Made by a program: the position numbers and the translations under genes. Positions 59,100 to 64,000 of a stretch of DNA of 64,000 nucleotides are shown here, piece by piece. The notes below the pieces were generated by a model. It worked only from the letters and a program-made list of their open reading frames with translations, was not told where the DNA came from and did not search any database. Origin of the DNA: Cyclobacteriaceae bacterium (GTDB lineage: Bacteria; Bacteroidota; Bacteroidia; Cytophagales; Cyclobacteriaceae); contig JAEUUJ010000019.1 of the NCBI GenBank assembly GCA_016786495.1, positions 1 to 64,000 of the forward strand, written 5' to 3'. The number at the start of each line of letters is the position of its first letter. Position 1 is the first letter of the stretch.

Positions 59100-59534
59100 A
59101 TGAAAAATGTGTTAAAACTGCTTTTTTTGGCCCTGATTGTGCTCTCAGGCTGCGGCAAACCTGCTACTGAAAGCGCTGCTTCTGCTGATAGTTTGCGACT
59201 TGCCGGCAAGGCGTTGTACGGTCGCGCGATGGACATTCACGATGAAGTGATGCCCAAAATGGACGAACTCTATCGCCTTAAGCAGAACCTGAAAGACACG
59301 CTGGCCAGCCCGGCTGCCTTCCCGGCAGAAGTGAAAGCTGACTTCGAATCGCGTATTCACCTGATTGATTCGGCCGAGCAATCCATGATGGACTGGATGC
59401 ACGACAACCGACTGCGCCCTGCGCAGGATACTACCAATTTGGAAGTCTATCAGCAATACATGAAAGAGAAGGTAGAGGCCGCTGAGAAGATGAAAGCGCT
59501 GATGCTCGAAGCCATCGCAAAAGGTAAAATATAG
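59100..59534 (+). CDS. Hypothetical lipoprotein
   Basis: A 144-aa protein with lipoprotein signal MKNVLKLLFLALIVLSGCG (lipobox LSGC, Cys18). The mature part is alpha-helical and charged (AMDIHDEVMPKMDELYRLKQ, QSMMDWMHDNRLRP and MKEKVEAAEKMKALMLEAI), suggesting a helical bundle. 'DIHDEVMPKM' followed by 'WMHDN' is a pattern of Bacteroidota lipoproteins with no known function. The M23-like gene follows after eight bases and is likely cotranscribed. Confidence 0.75.
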   Translation: MKNVLKLLFLALIVLSGCGKPATESAASADSLRLAGKALYGRAMDIHDEVMPKMDELYRLKQNLKDTLASPAAFPAEVKADFESRIHLIDSAEQSMMDWMHDNRLRPAQDTTNLEVYQQYMKEKVEAAEKMKALMLEAIAKGKI

Positions 59535-59542
59535 TCTGTCGA

Positions 59543-60421
59543 ATGAATCGTCTGCTTTTCGTCCTGGTTGGTCTCATCCTCGCGCACGCTGCGAACGGGC
59601 AGATGTTTCAAAACCAGGAGCAAATTACCCGGTTCGGTAACAGGCTCAACAGCCCTGTCACGATGCGGGTAGAGCAAACCGGCAATACTTTGTCGTTTTA
59701 TGCAGAGAACAAATCATACTATCCGTATAAATTCCAGATTCGCTTTACGAAACTGGTGAACCTGAGTCCGCGCACGGCTGGAGAAACGAGAGTACTGCGG
59801 CATGGCATGACGCGTGTACTGAAACTTACAGTGGAGAACCAAGACGAAGCTCCGGATTATTCCTACACCATTCAGTATGCGATGGGAGACCCATCTAAAG
59901 ATGCGGATGAGGACTTTCCATACTTGTTACCAATCGCACCCGGAAAAGCCTTTGAGCCGTTTCAGCAAACGATCACTAACATCAATCATATTTTAGTTAA
60001 CTCATTTAAGGCCGGAGAAGGTGATACTATATTCGCGATGCGAAAGGGCTTTGTTGCATCATTACCGGATGGAAATGCTCAGACGGATCAAATCGATGAG
60101 TATGCACTCGAAATTATCCACGAAGACGGGTCGGTCGCGTTATATAAGAATATTGCCAAGTCACTTGTTAAATATAACCAGGAGGTTCTCCCGGGTGAGG
60201 CGATCGGGATAATGAATTCATCCGGATACGTGTCAGTTCGGGTTTATGATTTGTCCGATAACCGGCTGACTCCGGTTTCACTAAAGTTCGCGGCAAGTGA
60301 CACTTCATCGGCCGATTTCAGGCAGCTTAAACCAGGATCGGTTGTTCAGCATCCTGCATCTGTTATCGAGAAAGAACTTTCGCCCAAAGAGATCAAGAAA
60401 TTAAAAAAGTCGAAGCGCTAA
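59543..60421 (+). CDS. Exported M23/LytM-like protein, probably non-catalytic
   Basis: A 292-aa protein with signal peptide MNRLLFVLVGLILAHAANG. An N-terminal beta domain (about 25-130) precedes a LytM-like fold (about 145-245): DTIFAMRKGFVASLPDG, EYALEIIHEDGSVALYKNI, NQEVLPGEAIGIMNSSGYV and VSVRVYDL. In active M23 peptidases the metal ligands lie in HxxxD and HxH, with the HxH just after the 'GHL' turn. Here those positions read without both histidines (ALYKNIAKS, VRVYDLS), so zinc binding looks lost. It may be an adaptor for a cell-wall amidase. A basic Lys-rich tail ends the chain. Confidence 0.7.
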   Translation: MNRLLFVLVGLILAHAANGQMFQNQEQITRFGNRLNSPVTMRVEQTGNTLSFYAENKSYYPYKFQIRFTKLVNLSPRTAGETRVLRHGMTRVLKLTVENQDEAPDYSYTIQYAMGDPSKDADEDFPYLLPIAPGKAFEPFQQTITNINHILVNSFKAGEGDTIFAMRKGFVASLPDGNAQTDQIDEYALEIIHEDGSVALYKNIAKSLVKYNQEVLPGEAIGIMNSSGYVSVRVYDLSDNRLTPVSLKFAASDTSSADFRQLKPGSVVQHPASVIEKELSPKEIKKLKKSKR

Positions 60422-60432
60422 ACATTTAACGA

Positions 60433-61518
60433 ATGGAAACCAAACAAATTCCCCTTAACGATCTGCATGTAAAACTCGGTGGTAAAATGGTGCCGTTCGC
60501 GGGCTTTAACATGCCGGTGCGATACTCGTCCGATATTGAAGAGCACATGACTGTGCGCAAAGGGGTGGGGGTATTTGATGTTTCGCACATGGGCGAATTT
60601 TTGGTGAAAGGTCCTCAGGCACTTGACCTGATTCAGCGCGTAACGAGTAACGATGCTTCCAAACTGGTGGATGGCCAGGCACAATACTCATGTTTCCCGA
60701 ATGAAACTGGCGGAATCGTTGACGACCTGATCGTTTATAAAAAGAAAGACAACGATTACATGCTGGTAGTGAATGCCGGCAACATCGACAAAGACTGGAG
60801 CTGGGTTAACAAATTCAATACAAAGGGAGCTGAGCTGACGAATATTTCTGCCGACATCTGCCTGTTTGCAGTTCAGGGGCCGAAAGCTGTCGAAACTTTA
60901 CAGAAGCTTACCAAGGTTGATTTAAGCACAATCAAATATTATCACTTTGCGATCGGAGAGTTTGCCGGTGTGCAGGATGTAATCATGTCGAACACCGGGT
61001 ATACCGGTGCAGGTGGTTTTGAGATTTACGTTCACAAAGATCACGCGGAAGCTGTATGGCATAAGATTTTTGAAGCCGGAAAAGAATTCGACATCAAGCC
61101 GATTGGATTGGGTGCGCGCGATACGCTTCGGTTGGAAATGGGATTCTGTCTGTACGGCAATGATATTGACGACAACACCTCTCCGCTGGAAGGAGGCTTG
61201 GGCTGGATTACCAAGTTCACGAAAGAGTTCACCAATGCGACTGTGATTAAAAAGCAGAAGGACGAAGGCGTGAAGAAAAAGCTGGTTGGTTTTAAGATGG
61301 TCGACAAAGGCATTCCGCGTCACGATTATATCATTAAAGATGCAGCCGGAAACGCGATCGGAAAGGTTACATCCGGAACCATGTCGCCCGTGCTCGGCAT
61401 TGGCATTGGCCTGGGATATGTAGCCACGGAACATTCGGCTGTTGGTTCGGAAATTTTTATTGATGTCCGCGGCAAGGCGCTGAAAGCGGAGGTTAGTAAA
61501 ACTCCCCTGATTGGCTAG
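60433..61518 (+). CDS. gcvT: Aminomethyltransferase, glycine cleavage T protein
   Basis: A 361-aa tetrahydrofolate-dependent enzyme of the glycine cleavage system. Landmarks: [45 protein letters not shown], the folate-site [31 protein letters not shown] and GLGWITKF. The length is normal for GcvT. The other system genes (gcvH, gcvP) are not in the window, and no glycine riboswitch fits in the 11-base gap upstream. Confidence 0.96.
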   Translation: METKQIPLNDLHVKLGGKMVPFAGFNMPVRYSSDIEEHMTVRKGVGVFDVSHMGEFLVKGPQALDLIQRVTSNDASKLVDGQAQYSCFPNETGGIVDDLIVYKKKDNDYMLVVNAGNIDKDWSWVNKFNTKGAELTNISADICLFAVQGPKAVETLQKLTKVDLSTIKYYHFAIGEFAGVQDVIMSNTGYTGAGGFEIYVHKDHAEAVWHKIFEAGKEFDIKPIGLGARDTLRLEMGFCLYGNDIDDNTSPLEGGLGWITKFTKEFTNATVIKKQKDEGVKKKLVGFKMVDKGIPRHDYIIKDAAGNAIGKVTSGTMSPVLGIGIGLGYVATEHSAVGSEIFIDVRGKALKAEVSKTPLIG

Positions 61519-61576
61519 TGTAATCATACGTGAATTCAGATATCCCCGAATCTGAGAATTACTAACTCAACAGATT

Positions 61577-62278
61577 GTGAAAACAATTGATGTTTGCTTG
61601 TCACCCGATCTGATGCACCTCTACGCAGTAGAAGGTAAGTCGGTTGTCGTGGTGGATATTCTCCGTGCAACGTCATCGATGGTTACGGGATTTGCGCACG
61701 GAGTGAGTGGCATTTACCCGGTGGCTAAACTGGAAGATTGCCGCGCCATGAAAGCGAAAGGATACTTGATTGCCGGTGAACGCGAGGGCGAGAAGGTGCC
61801 CGATTTCGATTTGGGTAATTCGCCTTTTGAGTACATGGCACCCGAACTTACAGGAAAGTTGATTGCCCTTACCACCACCAACGGCACTCAGGCGATTGCC
61901 AAATCACTCGGTGCCGCTGAAATAATCATCGGAGCTTTCTTAAACCTTTCTGCTGTGGCTGAACACCTGATCAAAAGCAACAACGATATCCTGATTATTT
62001 GCGCAGGTTGGAAAGGTAAGGTAAACCTGGAGGATACAGTATTTGCAGGCGCCCTTGTGGATAAACTAACCGGTAAATTTTCACTGGGGTGCGATGCGCC
62101 TCTGGCTGCACGACACTTATATACGTGTGCGAAAGGTGACCTGATTGGATTTTTGAATGAATCGAGTCACGTGAAGCGGTTGAACAAGCTCAACATCCAT
62201 GACGACATGAGGTTCTGCTGCACGATTGACAAATACAAAGTTGTGCCGGTTTTGAAAGACGGGCTGCTAGTCGTTTAG
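61577..62278 (+). CDS. comB: 2-phosphosulfolactate phosphatase (ComB family)
   Basis: A 233-aa protein. The conserved VVVVDILRATSSMVTGFAHG, AGEREGEKVPDFDLGNSP, LTTTNGTQAI and ICAGWKGKVNLEDTVFAGAL identify the ComB family (Mg-dependent removal of phosphate from 2-phosphosulfolactate in archaeal coenzyme M synthesis). In bacteria without coenzyme M the true substrate is unclear. It starts with GTG 58 bases after gcvT. It is convergent with mazG, one base apart. Confidence 0.88.
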   Translation: MKTIDVCLSPDLMHLYAVEGKSVVVVDILRATSSMVTGFAHGVSGIYPVAKLEDCRAMKAKGYLIAGEREGEKVPDFDLGNSPFEYMAPELTGKLIALTTTNGTQAIAKSLGAAEIIIGAFLNLSAVAEHLIKSNNDILIICAGWKGKVNLEDTVFAGALVDKLTGKFSLGCDAPLAARHLYTCAKGDLIGFLNESSHVKRLNKLNIHDDMRFCCTIDKYKVVPVLKDGLLVV

Positions 62279-62279
62279 C

Positions 62280-62606
62280 TTAGCGAAGCTTTTCATTGCT
62301 CTTGTGCCGGTCGTGATCGCGGAGCGTCTTCTTCTCCATATTTTTCTGAAAGGCTTCGGTAAGGTTTACACCCGTCTGGTTGGCCAGACAGATTAATACC
62401 CAAAGCACATCGGCCATTTCATCGCCCAGATCTTTTGATTTATCGCTTTCCTTTTCCGACTGTTCGCCATACCTGCGGGCAATGATGCGTGCCACTTCTC
62501 CGGTTTCTTCCGTAAGAATAGCCATGTTCGTAAGCTCGCTGAAGTAGCGTACGCCATGGGTTTTAATCCACTGGTCGACCTGAGCTTGGGCTTCTTGTAT
62601 TGTCAT
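62280..62606 (-). CDS. MazG-like nucleotide pyrophosphohydrolase
   Basis: A 108-aa all-alpha NTP pyrophosphohydrolase of the short MazG type. The metal-binding ExxE and ExxD motifs are visible in LTEETGEVARIIARR and DLGDEMADVLWVL. Such enzymes hydrolyse noncanonical NTPs to monophosphates. A tandem heptamer array lies directly upstream of the start codon (62611-62645). Confidence 0.9.
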   Translation of the reverse strand: MTIQEAQAQVDQWIKTHGVRYFSELTNMAILTEETGEVARIIARRYGEQSEKESDKSKDLGDEMADVLWVLICLANQTGVNLTEAFQKNMEKKTLRDHDRHKSNEKLR

Positions 62607-62610
62607 GGAG

Positions 62611-62645
62611 TTAGTATTTAGTAGATAGTAAATAGTAGTTAGTAG
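62611..62645. repeat. Five tandem heptamers (WTAGTAN) upstream of mazG
   Basis: Units read TTAGTAT, TTAGTAG, ATAGTAA, ATAGTAG, TTAGTAG, exactly in register over 35 bases, starting four bases before the mazG start codon (minus strand). It may alter promoter spacing or translation initiation, or be neutral slippage DNA. Confidence 0.85.
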
Positions 62646-62693
62646 AACAGTATTGCGTAGTTGTTTTGTAGCAATCTAACCACTCAATACGAA

Positions 62694-63371
62694 CTACTTT
62701 TCGAGTGTTTCAAAATCAATATCGAGAACTTCGTAATTTCTCCAGCCGATAAAATCAAAATGCCACCATTCCGACCCGTTAACCTTAAAGCCTTGTTTTT
62801 CCATCGTGTCGATGATCAACTGACGGTTCTTGCGGATCACCGGATCTTTCACGGGTGTTGAAGGCCAGGCTTCTTTCTTAAAAGAATCATAACCCGTGGG
62901 CATTACCAGCTCTTCACCGGTTTTCAGATTAATGATGGTCATGTCGATCGCACAGCCGCGGTTGTGCCTCGATCCCCGGTAGGGAGACGCGACATACGTG
63001 GTGTCTTTATAGACCTCATAAAATTTTACCGTGGCTGCATACGGCCGGTAGGCATCGAATATTTTGATACCAAGTCCTTGTTTGGCCAGTTCGGCTTGTG
63101 CACGTTTGACTGCTTCCGCCACAGGTTTGCGGGCATAGGCTTTTGCCAGGTTGTAGATTTTTTCGCCTGTAAAATTATTGTTCGTGGCATACCGGATGTC
63201 GAGCACGATGCCCGGTATAAATTGTTCGAGATCAACCAGCTCTTTTTTTGAATTGGCTTTTACGCTTTCCAAGTACCCCTCATAGTCCGTAGGTGTCAAT
63301 CCATACTTGTTCTGTGCGAGGATCACCGTACAGGGTAGAATGAGCATTACGGTAAATACGACTGCTTTCAT
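62694..63371 (-). CDS. D-alanyl-D-alanine dipeptidase, VanX type (M15D)
   Basis: A 225-aa exported zinc dipeptidase with a signal peptide (MKAVVFTVMLILPCTVILA). Zinc and catalytic residues: SRHNRGCAIDMTI (His, Asp) and EWWHFDF (catalytic Glu, zinc His). 'KIFDAYRPYAATVKF' supplies the conserved arginine. It cleaves D-Ala-D-Ala. With no VanH, VanA or VanRS genes nearby, a peptidoglycan-recycling role is more likely than vancomycin resistance. Confidence 0.92.
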   Translation of the reverse strand: MKAVVFTVMLILPCTVILAQNKYGLTPTDYEGYLESVKANSKKELVDLEQFIPGIVLDIRYATNNNFTGEKIYNLAKAYARKPVAEAVKRAQAELAKQGLGIKIFDAYRPYAATVKFYEVYKDTTYVASPYRGSRHNRGCAIDMTIINLKTGEELVMPTGYDSFKKEAWPSTPVKDPVIRKNRQLIIDTMEKQGFKVNGSEWWHFDFIGWRNYEVLDIDFETLEK

Positions 63372-63403
63372 TTTTCTACGTGTTTGATATCCAGCTACGC
63401 TGA

Positions 63404-63856
63404 TTATTTCCTGTCTTTGGTGTCGATGACGATCGTAACGGGGCCATCATTGAGCAGGCTTACCTTCATATCGGCTCCAAACTCACCCGTCTGCACCGGC
63501 TTTTCCAACAATGCTTCCACGGCCTTTACAAACTTCTCGTACAGCGGGATGGCAATTTCGGGTTTTGAGGCTTTGATGTAGGAGGGCCGGTTTCCCTTCT
63601 TGGTGCTGGCGTGAAGCGTAAACTGACTTACCACGATGATATCCCCGCCATCGTCTTTAACGCTCACGTTCATGACGCCTTCGGCATCGTTGAAAATCCG
63701 GAGGTTCACTAGCTTCCCGGCCAGCCATTCGATGTCTTCCGGGCCGTCTGCATCTTCGATGCCAACCAGCACCAGCAAACCCTTCCCGATGCTCGACTTA
63801 ACCTGCTTTTCAATTTCCACCGAGGCGGAAGATACCCGTTGAATAACTGCGATCAT
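63404..63856 (-). CDS. dtd: D-aminoacyl-tRNA deacylase
   Basis: A 150-aa editing enzyme that frees tRNA from D-amino acids and glycine. The signature motifs are SQFTLHAST and NDGPVTIVID (the Gly-Pro motif of the active site), with MIAVIQRVSSASVEI at the N-terminus. The start at 63856 matches the family; the open frame runs 31 codons further upstream without similarity. The length is typical. Confidence 0.96.
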   Translation of the reverse strand: MIAVIQRVSSASVEIEKQVKSSIGKGLLVLVGIEDADGPEDIEWLAGKLVNLRIFNDAEGVMNVSVKDDGGDIIVVSQFTLHASTKKGNRPSYIKASKPEIAIPLYEKFVKAVEALLEKPVQTGEFGADMKVSLLNDGPVTIVIDTKDRK

Positions 63857-64000
63857 GGTGAAATATACTAACGACCTGTACCAACCGGAATTGTCGGGCC
63901 GACTATCGTCCAAAAAAATATTTTGACGGTAATTCGCCATCGCCAACACTATTTTTTCGGATATTCAAACTCCTTAATAATAACCTCTTTTTTTTATGAA

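Noticed and set aside
62694-63371. VanX-type dipeptidase as a vancomycin resistance determinant
   Set aside because: No VanH, D-Ala-D-Lac ligase or VanRS genes nearby; chromosomal single copies are usually for peptidoglycan turnover.
63996-64000. Possible start of a further plus-strand gene (ATG at 63996)
   Set aside because: Only five bases remain in the window and no promoter or ribosome-binding signal distinguishes it.

Overview
The window looks like chromosomal DNA from a member of the Bacteroidota, most likely a Cytophagales-type soil or freshwater bacterium. The signs are three secreted proteins with type IX secretion (T9SS) C-terminal sorting domains, a TonB-dependent receptor with a carboxypeptidase-regulatory-like N-terminus, DUF4097/DUF2807 adhesin-like proteins, and several promoters matching the Bacteroidota -7 element TAnnTTTG. 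I see no transposase, integrase, phage gene, plasmid gene or CRISPR array.

Layout. 1-154: the 3' end of one tRNA, then tRNA-Leu(CAG) and a terminator. 365-1499: an Rrf2-family regulator and a 1-Cys peroxiredoxin. 2374-5253: an ECF sigma factor, a membrane anti-sigma-like protein with a HEAT-type tail, and two DUF4097 proteins. 5376-11044: a TonB receptor, a YdhS-like FAD protein, a DUF2490 protein and a TSUP permease, probably one operon. 11105-18086: a SET-domain protein facing a six-gene minus-strand run (Nudix, thioesterase, M24 peptidase, PlsC, GatC, TPR membrane protein). 18159-19540: RNase HII and an NRDE protein. 19589-36263: two giant T9SS surface proteins (2936 and 2503 aa) that take up a quarter of the window. 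36410-47719: mostly housekeeping genes (ABC ATPase, cobalamin adenosyltransferase, IlvE, RNA methylase, PrfB with its programmed frameshift, MFS, lysoplasmalogenase, OsmC, YigZ). 48330-54714: a CstB-like persulfide dioxygenase, a TetA-like MFS, a delta-60 repeat T9SS protein and an L,D-transpeptidase. 54781-58960: a minus-strand aromatic amino acid operon (pheA, aminotransferase, tyrA, DAHP synthase-chorismate mutase). 59100-63856: a lipoprotein, an M23-like protein, GcvT, ComB, MazG, a VanX-type dipeptidase and Dtd.

Two regulatory systems stand out. First, the pheA operon is preceded by an apparent ribosome-mediated attenuator: a 28-codon leader peptide with eight consecutive aromatic codons (F-Y-F-W-Y-F-Y-F), followed by segments that can form mutually exclusive 1:2, 2:3 and 3:4 hairpins, with the terminator U-run touching the pheA start codon. 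Second, an identical 16-base element lies at the promoters of the peroxiredoxin gene and, inverted, the TonB-receptor operon. The adjacent cysteine-rich Rrf2 regulator is the obvious candidate to bind it, giving a small redox-, iron- or sulfur-responsive regulon.

Functional calls rest on reading motifs by eye. No database search or folding program was run, and start codons were chosen from signal peptides, family N-termini and gene spacing.
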